Source: Bradyrhizobium sp. CCBAU 51627 | Lineage (GTDB): Bacteria; Pseudomonadota; Alphaproteobacteria; Rhizobiales; Xanthobacteraceae | Length of the DNA: 64,000 nt | Reading direction: 5' to 3' | Assembly (NCBI RefSeq): GCF_028128765.1 | Contig: NZ_LBJG01000087.1 | Coordinates: forward strand, 112,835-176,834 | The notes under the pieces: generated by a model | Told to the model about the DNA's origin: nothing | Seen by the model: only the letters and a program-made list of their open reading frames with translations | Databases searched by the model: none | Translations under genes and position numbers: made by a program | Shown here: piece after piece, positions 16,230 through 23,065 of the stretch | How positions within the stretch are numbered: position 1 is the first letter of the stretch | Layout: every line of letters starts with the position of its first letter

Positions 16230-16346
16230 ATGCTCGTCGCGCGTGTAGCCCGCGGAAGCACAAGGCCCTATTGGACGCTGCTCGCGATTTCATTTCTCAT
16301 CTCCGCGATCGTCGTGATCGGCTTGCGGTTCGTGGTCGGGAGCTGA
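16230..16346 (+). CDS. 38-aa membrane peptide upstream of a glycosyltransferase
   Basis: MLVARVARGSTRPYWTLLAISFLISAIVVIGLRFVVGS: basic head, one hydrophobic helix of ~20 residues. GAGGA lies 8-9 bases before ATG. Its stop is 3 bases before the start of the glycosyltransferase, which suggests coupling. Function is unknown. Confidence 0.45.
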   Translation: MLVARVARGSTRPYWTLLAISFLISAIVVIGLRFVVGS

Positions 16347-16349
16347 TCG

Positions 16350-17540
16350 ATGCGGATCGCGCAGCTTGCCCCGTTGGCCGAGAGCGTTCCTCCGAAGTTG
16401 TATGGCGGCACGGAGCGGGTGATCGCCTGGCTGGTGGATGCGCTGGTCGAACTCGGACACGACGTCACCCTGTTCGCGAGCGGCGACTCCCGCACGAAGG
16501 CCAAGCTCCACACGGTGTGGCCCCGCGCGTTGCGTCTGGGGCGACGGGGGGTCGACCCGAACGCCGCCTGCTCGCTGCTGATCGAGGCCGTCGCCGAACG
16601 TGCGCACGAATTTGACGTCATTCATTCTCACGTCGACTGGCTGCCCCTGCCGGTGCTGAGCCGGACCGGCGTGCCGTTTCTGACGACGATGCACGGCCGG
16701 CTCGACCTTCCTGGCTTGTCCGACGTGATCGGGACGTTCGCTGGCGCCCCTTTCGTCTCCATCTCCGACAATCAGCGCCGTCCGCTTCCGGGTGCCAACT
16801 GGATCGCGACGATTCAGCACGGATTGCCCAAGGACCTGTTTCGTCCCTCCTACGAAGCCGGGTCGTACCTGGCCTTTCTGGGGCGGCTGACGGCGGAGAA
16901 AGGGCCGGAAGCTGCGATGCGCATCGCCCGCGCCGTCCGAATGCCGCTCCGGATCGCGGCCAAGATTCCTCGCGCGGAGACGGCATATTTCAAGAAGAAG
17001 CTCGAGCCTGAGATCGACGGCGAAGAGATCAAGCTTATCGGCGAGGTGGACGAAGCCCGCAAGCAGCCGTTCCTCGCCGGCGCCGCCGCGTTGCTCTTTC
17101 CGATCGATTGGCCCGAGCCCTTCGGCCTGGTGATGATCGAGGCGATGGCCTGCGGGACGCCCGTGATCGCCTACCGCTCCGGATCGGTGCCGGAAGTCGT
17201 GGAGGACGGCGTCACCGGCTTCATCGTGGACGGCGAGGAGCAGGCGATCGAGGCGATCGAGCAGGTCGTCCGCTTGGATCGACGAAAAGTCCGCGCCCGG
17301 TTCGAGGAGCGATTCGTCGCGAGCCGAATGGCGAGGGAATACGAAGAGCGATATCGCGAGCTGGTCGCTGACAGGCAACGCCTGCCGAAGGAATCGTTCG
17401 GCCGAAACGAAAGCGGCTCGTCCGCGTACCGGAGGAGCCGTTCGTCAAATCGGCTTTTCGGAATAGAGCCGCCGGATTACTGCTCGGTGCAGACCTTGGT
17501 GGTCTTCACGGCGGACTCGGCCTCCGTCTTGGTCTTGTAG
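16350..17540 (+). CDS. Glycosyltransferase family 4
   Basis: 396 residues. The N-terminal half begins MRIAQLAPLAESVPPKLYGGTERVI, the glycine-rich donor/acceptor loop of GT4 enzymes, with DVIHSHVDWL and FLTTMHGRLD. The C-terminal half has FLGRLTAEKGPEAAMRIA and the nucleotide-sugar motif PEPFGLVMIEAMACGTPVIA (E-x7-E). It transfers a sugar from a nucleotide donor to an unknown acceptor, perhaps a glucan, lipid or trehalose-type product. The last ~45 residues after SFGRNES are low quality and overlap the convergent gene at 17477, so the original stop may have been lost. Confidence 0.85.
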   Translation: MRIAQLAPLAESVPPKLYGGTERVIAWLVDALVELGHDVTLFASGDSRTKAKLHTVWPRALRLGRRGVDPNAACSLLIEAVAERAHEFDVIHSHVDWLPLPVLSRTGVPFLTTMHGRLDLPGLSDVIGTFAGAPFVSISDNQRRPLPGANWIATIQHGLPKDLFRPSYEAGSYLAFLGRLTAEKGPEAAMRIARAVRMPLRIAAKIPRAETAYFKKKLEPEIDGEEIKLIGEVDEARKQPFLAGAAALLFPIDWPEPFGLVMIEAMACGTPVIAYRSGSVPEVVEDGVTGFIVDGEEQAIEAIEQVVRLDRRKVRARFEERFVASRMAREYEERYRELVADRQRLPKESFGRNESGSSAYRRSRSSNRLFGIEPPDYCSVQTLVVFTADSASVLVL

Positions 17541-17704
17541 ACGCCATTGCCCACGACCGTCGTGGTGGTCGTCGTCGGCTTGGTGTCGACGACGGTGCAC
17601 TTCTTTGTGGTCGCGTCGCGGACGATGTAGAACTCGGCGGCACTGGCGGCCTGGGTGCCGAGAGCGAAAGCGGCGAGCGCGCCGCACAGGATCAGCTTCT
17701 TCAT
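17477..17704 (-). CDS. Small secreted protein
   Basis: 75 residues: signal peptide MKKLILCGALAAFALGTQAASA, then AEFYIVRDATTKKCTVVDTKPTTTTTTVVG, YKTKTEAESAVKTTKVCTEQ. Two Cys in the mature part may pair. GGAGGA stands 7 bases before ATG. An EcfG-type promoter lies upstream. The family is widespread in Bradyrhizobium; function is unknown. Confidence 0.78.
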   Translation of the reverse strand: MKKLILCGALAAFALGTQAASAAEFYIVRDATTKKCTVVDTKPTTTTTTVVGNGVYKTKTEAESAVKTTKVCTEQ

Positions 17705-17741
17705 GGTGTCCTCCTAAAGCAGTCCATAAGTGGTGACTGCT

Positions 17742-17767
17742 AACGAGGCTGGCGCGGCCGAAGTTCC
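17742..17767 (-). promoter_or_regulatory. EcfG-type promoter for gene at 17477-17704
   Basis: Read on the minus strand: GGAAC (17767-17763), 17 bases, CGTT (17745-17742). An exact match to the consensus with the longer allowed spacer, 37 bases before the start codon. Confidence 0.65.
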
Positions 17768-17805
17768 ACTTATTCCCGGTCGCGGCGGCATGAAGAGAAG
17801 AGCTT

Positions 17806-18057
17806 TCAGGTGGCCTGCTTACCCCCGTCGATGATCTGAAATCGCGGTCCGGTCAGGTGGTCGGGCGGCACGATGACCGCTGTGAAATCCGTGTCCTGCC
17901 GTTGGGCGCGTTTGCAATTGGGACAGACGAAGAGGTGCGCAATCATCGTCGCGGGATTGTCCCGCACGAGTTCGGATCGAAACCACTTCATGGCTATGCG
18001 GCAATTGGGGCAGGTCGGGTTGCCGACTTGCCCCAAGGAATCCTTCAGTCGTTTCAT
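17806..18057 (-). CDS. Zinc-ribbon hypothetical protein
   Basis: 83 residues from the ATG at 18057, with GGGGCGG upstream. CPNCRIAMKWFRSEL and VCPNCKRAQ form a four-Cys zinc ribbon, ending FQIIDGGKQAT. Similar short zinc-ribbon proteins are abundant in Bradyrhizobium. The upstream extension to 18171 lacks protein character. Confidence 0.65.
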   Translation of the reverse strand: MKRLKDSLGQVGNPTCPNCRIAMKWFRSELVRDNPATMIAHLFVCPNCKRAQRQDTDFTAVIVPPDHLTGPRFQIIDGGKQAT

Positions 18058-18297
18058 CGGCCGCCCCCGCCGCTTTGTGTTGGGTAAGTCGTAGCAGCTC
18101 GGGCGGCGAGGGAAAGTATAAAAAGATACGCGACCAGCCGACATGCCCCAGTGACACTCGCGCCCAGGCATCTGATCGACGCCGCGGCGGACGCCGTCTT
18201 GGTTAACGCTCGCTGGCCATTCCGCGAAGCAGCATCTCCGGTCACCGGAAAAATCCGAGGCATCGATTCCGCGCCAATTGCCGAAATTTCCCGGTTT

Positions 18298-18322
18298 GGA
18301 ACTGAAGGAGGCGCGGAGGGTT
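18298..18322 (+). promoter_or_regulatory. Possible EcfG-type promoter for the two-domain DUF1236 gene
   Basis: GGAAC (18298-18302), 16 bases, GGTT (18319-18322), 30 bases before the start at 18352. The gap 18058-18351 otherwise contains no gene. Confidence 0.55.
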
Positions 18323-18351
18323 GATCGGCGTCCACATTTGGGAGGTTTCAG

Positions 18352-19452
18352 ATGAACAAGCGTTTATTCTTGGCTACGACCGCTGCGGTCGCCATCGCGA
18401 CCTCGGCGTTCGCGCAGTCGTCTCCGAGCACGTCGAGCTCCACTCCGTCCGCGACGCAGCAACAGAAGGACTCCACGTCGACGCCGTCCTCTTCGACGTC
18501 GACACCCTCGAATTCGTCGGGCTCGGCTCAGACCACTCCGTCGGGCAACTCGGCTCAGAGCCAGTCGCCGTCGTCGACCGGCCAGACCGCCGGTAGCCAA
18601 CCGTCCAATTCCGGGACGGGCACCAACACCACGCAGGCGCCGGCCTCGGGCAACTCGACGAACCAGGCCCAGACGAATCAGCCGGCGAATCAGTCCGCGA
18701 CGCCGTCCAACCAAGCGCAGACCAACACGCCGTCGAGCACGACGCAGAGCTCCAATCCGCCCGCTTCGGGCACCAACCAGGCGCAGTCGCCCACCGGTAG
18801 CGGCTCGACCAACACCGCCCAGCAGCCGAACAATCAGCAGAACACCGCGGATCGTTCGTCGAACACCAACGTGAACGCGTCGGTGAACATCAACGACCAG
18901 CAGCGGACCCGGATCAGCGCGTCGATCTCGCACCTGAACGTGCAGCCGCTCACCAACGTGAACTTCTCCCTGTCGGTGGGCACCGTGGTCCCGCGCGACA
19001 TCCACCTGCAGCCGCTGCCGGCCGAGGTCGTCGAGATCGTGCCGCAGTATCGCGGCTACAACTTCGTCCTGGTGAAGGACGAGATCGTGATCGTCGAGCC
19101 GTCGACCTACAAGATCGTGACGGTCCTGCCGTACTCCGGCCGCTCGACGGCAGCCGCGCCGGCGCCTGCGCAGCAGCGCAAGGTAACGTTCAGCGATCGC
19201 GATCGCGAAGTCGTCCGCAAGCACGCCAAGGCGCGCCCGGTCGAGCGCGAGAAGCGGGTGACCACCGGCAGCTCGGTCCGGACCGAGATCCGAACCGGCG
19301 AGCGCGTGCCGGAGGGCGTGGAGATCGAGGCCTTCCCGGAGGAGGTCTATCGGGATGCTCCGACCCTTCGCGAGTACCGGTACATCAACCGGGATAGCCG
19401 CACCTACATAGTCGAACCCCATGAACGTCGCGTCATCGAAGAGATCGATTGA
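18352..19452 (+). CDS. Secreted DUF1236 protein with Ser/Thr/Asn/Gln-rich linker
   Basis: 366 residues. A signal peptide ends at SAFAQS; residues ~23-175 are a low-complexity Ser/Thr/Asn/Gln region built from short TPS, NQAQTN and NSSG units; then two DUF1236 domains. The first has VGTVVPRDIHLQPLPAEVVEIVPQYRGY with EIVIVEPSTYKIV, the second TGERVPEGVEIEAFPEEVYRD with YRYINRDSRTYIVEPHERRVIEEID. The linker could span the periplasm or contact the wall; role unknown. TGGGAGG lies before ATG. A second small secreted protein follows 23 bases later. Confidence 0.85.
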   Translation: MNKRLFLATTAAVAIATSAFAQSSPSTSSSTPSATQQQKDSTSTPSSSTSTPSNSSGSAQTTPSGNSAQSQSPSSTGQTAGSQPSNSGTGTNTTQAPASGNSTNQAQTNQPANQSATPSNQAQTNTPSSTTQSSNPPASGTNQAQSPTGSGSTNTAQQPNNQQNTADRSSNTNVNASVNINDQQRTRISASISHLNVQPLTNVNFSLSVGTVVPRDIHLQPLPAEVVEIVPQYRGYNFVLVKDEIVIVEPSTYKIVTVLPYSGRSTAAAPAPAQQRKVTFSDRDREVVRKHAKARPVEREKRVTTGSSVRTEIRTGERVPEGVEIEAFPEEVYRDAPTLREYRYINRDSRTYIVEPHERRVIEEID

Positions 19453-19475
19453 TCTCGCAACGGAGGAGAAGAACC

Positions 19476-19793
19476 ATGAAGACCATCGTGTTAGGAGCGC
19501 TCACGGCGACCCTGATGGCGGCGTCCGCGAATGCCGCCCCGCTCGCCCCTGCGGCCATCGCGCCGGCCGGGCTCGGTGCCACCGAGCAGGTCCGTCTCGT
19601 CTGTAACGAGTATGGCCGCTGCTACCGGACCCGCGGTCCCCGCTACGTCCAGCGCTACTACGGCGGGGACGACGGGTACGTGGTCCGCCGGAGCTACGGC
19701 TACTATGGCGGCCCCGGCTACTACGATCGCGGCTACGGCTACTATGGCGGTGGCCCGAGCATCGGTTTCAGCTTCGGTACCCGGAGCTGGTGA
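19476..19793 (+). CDS. Secreted Gly/Tyr-rich protein
   Basis: 105 residues. The signal peptide ends at SANAAP. The mature part has VRLVCNEYGRCYRTRGPRYV and then Tyr/Gly repeats (YYGG, SYGYYGGPGYYDRGYGYYGG), ending FSFGTRSW. Such GYYG-rich proteins in Bradyrhizobium are thought to be envelope or surface proteins. CGGAGGAG before ATG; in an operon with the DUF1236 gene; closed by a strong terminator. Confidence 0.8.
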   Translation: MKTIVLGALTATLMAASANAAPLAPAAIAPAGLGATEQVRLVCNEYGRCYRTRGPRYVQRYYGGDDGYVVRRSYGYYGGPGYYDRGYGYYGGGPSIGFSFGTRSW

Positions 19794-19799
19794 GCTACG

Positions 19800-19826
19800 A
19801 AAGGGCCGCTCTCGAGCGGCCCTTTC
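19800..19826 (+). terminator. Rho-independent terminator
   Basis: AAAGGGCCGCT-CTCG-AGCGGCCCTTT, an 11-bp perfect stem starting 6 bases after the stop; its A/T flanks could end transcription on both strands. Confidence 0.85.
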
Positions 19827-19853
19827 TCCGTCGGTTCCTGTGGGGATGATGAG

Positions 19854-20024
19854 ATGTCGGCTGTTGCGAAGCTCCTGGCTCAGAAAGAGCAGTTGATCGC
19901 GCGCCTTGAGACCGATCCGGGTCCGAACGAACGGGCCGAGATCCAGGCGTTGCTTTCAAAGATCGAGACGGCGCTGAAGCTGCTCGGCAGCCAGGATTCC
20001 ACCGCTGCCGCGGCCGACGAGTAG
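19854..20024 (+). CDS. Short coiled protein, copy 2 of 3
   Basis: 56 residues: MSAVAKLLAQKEQLIARLETDPGPNERAEIQALLSKIETALKLLG and a polar Ala/Asp tail. Same family as 7897-8064, with the DPGPNER turn conserved. It lies directly after the terminator at 19800. Confidence 0.7.
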   Translation: MSAVAKLLAQKEQLIARLETDPGPNERAEIQALLSKIETALKLLGSQDSTAAAADE

Positions 20025-20079
20025 TGGGCGGCGAGCGATTTCCCTGAAGCTCTCCCAAACGATATCCCGCCGGTATGAA

Positions 20080-20120
20080 GGCCCCAGCTCTGGGGGGCTA
20101 GGGGGCTATGAGCTGGGGCC
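20080..20120. repeat. 11-bp perfect inverted repeat with G-rich loop
   Basis: GGCCCCAGCTC (20080-20090) and GAGCTGGGGCC (20110-20120) flank a 19-base G-rich loop (TGGGGGGCTAGGGGGCTAT). No T run follows, so it is not an obvious terminator; the loop's G tracts could form a quadruplex or the arms could be a protein site. Confidence 0.5.
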
Positions 20121-20236
20121 AGTACGGGGTTCGCCCCTGGGGCAGGGGCACCGGGAAAACTTGGCACCGGCACCTTCGTTCCTGCGCAGAAAGTTGGATT
20201 GCGTGATCTGCGAAAGGCTCGGCGGCCACAAAACGG

Positions 20237-20602
20237 CTAGGCCGGGGGTGCACCCTTTTCCTGGCCGAGCTCCTTGACCATTCGGACGATCTCCTCCGGA
20301 TGGAAAGGCTTTCTCAAGATGAGGCTGCCTGGGACCGGGCGTGGCGGAACGGGCGAGAACCCGGTGGCGTAGATGACCGGCAGCTCCGGATCCTGCTCAC
20401 GGTATCTCTCCGCGATCTGCCACCCATCCACTTGTCCGGGCAGCCTGACGTCGGTGACCAGCACGTCCGCGACGCGCCGTTCGCACCAGGCCAGCGCCTC
20501 CTCGCCGGTGCTGGCGTGGATCACGTGATAGCCCGCCTCGCGCAGCGCCTCGACGGCGAATTCGCGGATCAGAGGGTCGTCCTCGACGAGAAGTATGCTC
20601 AC
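20237..20602 (-). CDS. CheY-like single-domain response regulator
   Basis: 121 residues from GTG at 20602. Receiver motifs: ILLVEDDPLIREFAVEAL, phosphoryl-acceptor DVLVTDVRLPG, PVIYATG and the Lys of ILRKPFHPEEIV. No output domain, so it works by protein contact, as in phosphotransfer to or from the neighbouring HWE kinase. It is divergent from that kinase with ~150 bases between. An exact EcfG-type promoter precedes it. The frame is open to 20737 but GTG 20602 fits the usual receiver start. Confidence 0.88.
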   Translation of the reverse strand: MSILLVEDDPLIREFAVEALREAGYHVIHASTGEEALAWCERRVADVLVTDVRLPGQVDGWQIAERYREQDPELPVIYATGFSPVPPRPVPGSLILRKPFHPEEIVRMVKELGQEKGAPPA

Positions 20603-20638
20603 TGCTGACTCTTGACGAAACGCATGTGTCTCGCATCG

Positions 20639-20663
20639 AACGGCGCAAAGGCTGGCGCGTTCC
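20639..20663 (-). promoter_or_regulatory. EcfG-type promoter for the response regulator
   Basis: On the minus strand GGAAC (20663-20659), 16 bases, CGTT (20642-20639), exact match 36 bases before GTG. Confidence 0.7.
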
Positions 20664-20751
20664 TGGTTTCGACGGCTTTTGCGGATGAGCCGGTCAAGTG
20701 GAATGAAGGCCCCGGCAGGAACGGCTGTCCGCGGCAAGTAGTTTTCAATCC

Positions 20752-21702
20752 ATGAACAGGCTCTATCCGCTGGTTCTGGAGCACTCGCTTCCGGTCGTGG
20801 TCCGCTACGGCATCTCGGCTTGCATCATGCTCGTCTGCGCCGTCCTGCAGATGGCCCTTCAGATGCAGACGGGCGCGCCCGGTTACTTCCTGTTGCTCCC
20901 CGGCGTGTTCCTGTCAGGCCTGATCTTCGATCGAGGCTCGGGAATCTTCGCGGCCGCGATTGCCGTGGCGGTCGGCGCCTACGTCAGCTACGCGGGCAGC
21001 ATCGGCCTCGATTTCCTTGCCACGAATTCGCTCTTCGCCATCACCGCGGCCGGGACCGCCACGGTCGCTGAATTCCAGCGGGCGGAGCTCCGGCGGGTCA
21101 TGCTGGCCGACAAGACCAAGGCCTTGCTGCTGCAGGAGATGGCGCATCGGACCAAGAACAACCTTGCCATCCTCGGGGGCATGATCCGGCTGGAGGCGCG
21201 ACACGGCAGCCCGGAACTCGCGGCCGCGCTCGAGGCCACCGCCCGAAGGCTGCAGGTGATGGCCGAGGTCTACGACCACCTCTCGGTCAAGCAGGACTCC
21301 CGCTCGGTCAACATGCGCTACTTCCTGAACGACGTCGTCGAGAAGGTCTTCCAATCCTTGGCACCGTCGGGGCCCGTCGCCTTCCAGGTGGTCTGTGGCG
21401 ACTTTTTCCTGCCGCACAACCAGGCCCTTGCGATCGGCATGATCGCCAACGAGCTCGTCACCAACTCCCTGAAGTACGCCTTTCCCGACGACAGGGCAGG
21501 TCACGTCACGGTCACGCTTTCGAATGCGGATGAAATCGAGCTGTCGGTTGCAGACAACGGCGTCGGTCTGGCGGATGACGCCGCACCCGGCGGCCTGGGG
21601 TCGCGGATCGTCCAGCTTCTCACGCAGCAGCTTGAAGGCGAGATCTCCTACGAGCGGCAGGATCCCGGATTATGCGTTCGGGTGCGCGCGAACCCTCGCT
21701 AA
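20752..21702 (+). CDS. Membrane HWE/HisKA_2 sensor histidine kinase
   Basis: 316 residues. Three or four membrane helices fill residues ~15-105 (e.g. ISACIMLVCAVLQMAL and GIFAAAIAVAVGAYV), a DUF4118-like sensor. The phosphoacceptor His is in LLQEMAHRTKNNLAILGGMI (HisKA_2 type), and the ATPase part has MIANELVTNSLKYAFP, LSVADNGVGL and GGLGSRIVQLLTQQL. Kinases of this class feed the PhyR-NepR-EcfG general stress pathway. The neighbours (receivers both sides and a NepR-like gene) support this role. Confidence 0.88.
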   Translation: MNRLYPLVLEHSLPVVVRYGISACIMLVCAVLQMALQMQTGAPGYFLLLPGVFLSGLIFDRGSGIFAAAIAVAVGAYVSYAGSIGLDFLATNSLFAITAAGTATVAEFQRAELRRVMLADKTKALLLQEMAHRTKNNLAILGGMIRLEARHGSPELAAALEATARRLQVMAEVYDHLSVKQDSRSVNMRYFLNDVVEKVFQSLAPSGPVAFQVVCGDFFLPHNQALAIGMIANELVTNSLKYAFPDDRAGHVTVTLSNADEIELSVADNGVGLADDAAPGGLGSRIVQLLTQQLEGEISYERQDPGLCVRVRANPR

Positions 21703-21858
21703 TTACGACGCGCGCTCTAGGACTCGCAATCGTTCCAGCAGGGACTTCAGGGAAGGCGGAAGCTCCCTGTCGACGCGCAACATCTGGCCAAGCCGTTCGC
21801 CGATCTCGGCTGCGATCGCGCGGCCAGGCAGGTCGTCGGGGCGGTCCGGATTGCTCAT
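21703..21858 (-). CDS. NepR-like anti-sigma micro-protein
   Basis: 51 residues: MSNPDRPDDLPGRAIAAEIG, then ERLGQMLRVDRELPPSLKSLL and ERLRVLERAS. The two helices, IGERLGQML and LPPSLKSLLERL, separated by a short acidic linker, match the NepR pattern (IGxxLRxxY...PxPxxLxxLLxxL). NepR binds and blocks EcfG until phosphorylated PhyR removes it. Here Tyr of the first helix is replaced by Leu. GAGGAGG lies 12 bases before ATG. Its stop is directly next to the HWE kinase stop on the opposite strand. No PhyR or EcfG is in the window, so it may be a second NepR or a receiver partner. Confidence 0.5.
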   Translation of the reverse strand: MSNPDRPDDLPGRAIAAEIGERLGQMLRVDRELPPSLKSLLERLRVLERAS

Positions 21859-21930
21859 CGAAGCCAGCTATCCTCCTCGCCCTTACCAACACTCGAGGCC
21901 AAAAAGCGTTGCGGTGCCGGTCTGCCGAAT

Positions 21931-21978
21931 GTTCACTTTTGAACAGTTCTATGGGAACTCGGTTGCCCGCGCCGCGTA
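21931..21978. promoter_or_regulatory. GTTC/GAAC repeats overlapping an EcfG-like promoter
   Basis: GTTC-N6-GAAC (21931-21944) is followed at once by GTTC-N5-GAAC (21946-21958). The last GAAC is part of GGAAC (21954-21958), which with CGTA after 16 bases (21975-21978) makes an EcfG-like promoter for the receiver at 22006. The layout suggests an operator over a promoter between divergent genes. Confidence 0.4.
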
Positions 21979-22005
21979 GAATCGCCGTTATAGCAGGGGC
22001 GCCCG

Positions 22006-22392
22006 GTGACCGAATCTCTCACCATCCTCGTGGCCGAGGACGACTACCAGATCCAGGAAATGGTTGAGGAGGCGCTGACCGAAGCCGGTTTCCGGCCGCA
22101 GATCCTGTCGTCGGCGGAAGAAGCCGCGACCGTTCTGAAAAGTGGCATCTATGAATTCCGGGCACTCGTCACGGACGTGAACTTGAAGGGCAAGACGAGC
22201 GGCTGGGACCTCGCGCGTCTCGTTCGGGAGCGGGATCCGGAGTTTCCCGTCGTCTACATGACCGGCGCAGCTGCGGACGAATGGGCGAGGCTGGGAGTGC
22301 CCAAGAGCATTCTGCTCACCAAGCCCTTCGCCCCCGCCCAGCTTGTCACCGCCGTCTCGCAGCTTCTCAACATGGGATCGGCTCCTCTCTGA
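22006..22392 (+). CDS. CheY-like single-domain response regulator
   Basis: 128 residues from GTG. ILVAEDDYQIQEMVEEALTEAG, acceptor RALVTDVNLKGKTSGWDLA, PVVYMTGAA and LLTKPFAPAQLVTAVSQLL. The same subfamily as the broken receiver at 6401. In the cluster with the HWE kinase and NepR-like gene; likely phosphorylated by that kinase. Confidence 0.88.
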   Translation: MTESLTILVAEDDYQIQEMVEEALTEAGFRPQILSSAEEAATVLKSGIYEFRALVTDVNLKGKTSGWDLARLVRERDPEFPVVYMTGAAADEWARLGVPKSILLTKPFAPAQLVTAVSQLLNMGSAPL

Positions 22393-22412
22393 GGGAGCGG
22401 TCTCCTCCCGCT

Positions 22413-22493
22413 TCAGAGTAGAGCAACGACTGTGATCATGGCGAGCAGACCGGCCGCCGTCACGCACCAGCACGATAGTTCAAGGATTCGCAT
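22413..22493 (-). CDS. Possible 26-aa membrane peptide
   Basis: MRILELSCWCVTAAGLLAMITVVALL: a hydrophobic single helix with two Cys. Supported only by its composition and an open frame; it could be chance. Confidence 0.2.
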   Translation of the reverse strand: MRILELSCWCVTAAGLLAMITVVALL

Positions 22494-22577
22494 ACCGCGC
22501 CCCCGCTCGAACTTCCTGCCCGCGCGGACGCTATATCCGGAATCGGACTTCGGGAACCGAAACCTTTTCATGCCCTC

Positions 22578-22718
22578 ATGAATTCAGGACAGGGGCTGCA
22601 ACGCGAGGCGCAGCCAATGTCCAGCATGCCGTTAGGCGACATGGTTCTCACCGTTGCCGTCATGACCATCGCCTTCGTCGGCGAAGTCGCGGTTTTTGCC
22701 CTCCTCGGAATCTTCTGA
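22578..22718 (+). CDS. Possible 46-aa membrane peptide
   Basis: A short polar head MNSGQGLQREAQPMSSMPL, then GDMVLTVAVMTIAFVGEVAVF and ALLGIF, one membrane helix. The start could be the ATG at 22578 or internal Met codons. No known family. Confidence 0.35.
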   Translation: MNSGQGLQREAQPMSSMPLGDMVLTVAVMTIAFVGEVAVFALLGIF

Positions 22719-22796
22719 GGGAGGGCCGCGCCACTGTAACGAGGCACGCCGGCGCACCACCCTGAACCCTGAAGGAGCCTGCTGGAGGGAAGTGCG

Positions 22797-22965
22797 ATGT
22801 CGAGGTGACGAACCTGCTCGCGCAGAAGCAACAGCTGCTCGAGCGACTGGAGAACGATCCGGGCCCGAACGAGCGCGATGAAATCGAGAGATTGCTCGCC
22901 AAATCGAGACCGCCCTGACGTGGCTGGAGTCCAACGACCCGGTCGAGGAAGGCGGACGGCTGTAG
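22797..22965 (+). pseudogene. Short coiled protein, copy 3, double frameshift
   Basis: Related to 7897 and 19854: VTNLLAQKQQLLERLENDPGPNERDEIERLLAK is followed, after a missing base near 22910, by TALTWLESNDPVEEGGRL. Another shift separates ATG TCG (22797) from VTNLL. GTG at 22805 could still give a 37-residue product, but the second helix is destroyed. Confidence 0.7.
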
Positions 22966-23065
22966 CTCTTCGACAGACGGACTTCTTGGAACGGAGCCGG
23001 TCGTTCAGCCTTTCTCAAGGCACCGCGCGCAGCAAAGCGCCGGGGGCGGACGGAAGGAGATTTGG

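Noticed and set aside
18364..19422. 352-codon open frame opposite the two-domain DUF1236 gene
   Set aside because: It is the complement of a low-complexity, high-GC gene; its protein is Arg/Gly/Leu repeats without domain features, and the plus strand has a signal peptide, ribosome site and domains.
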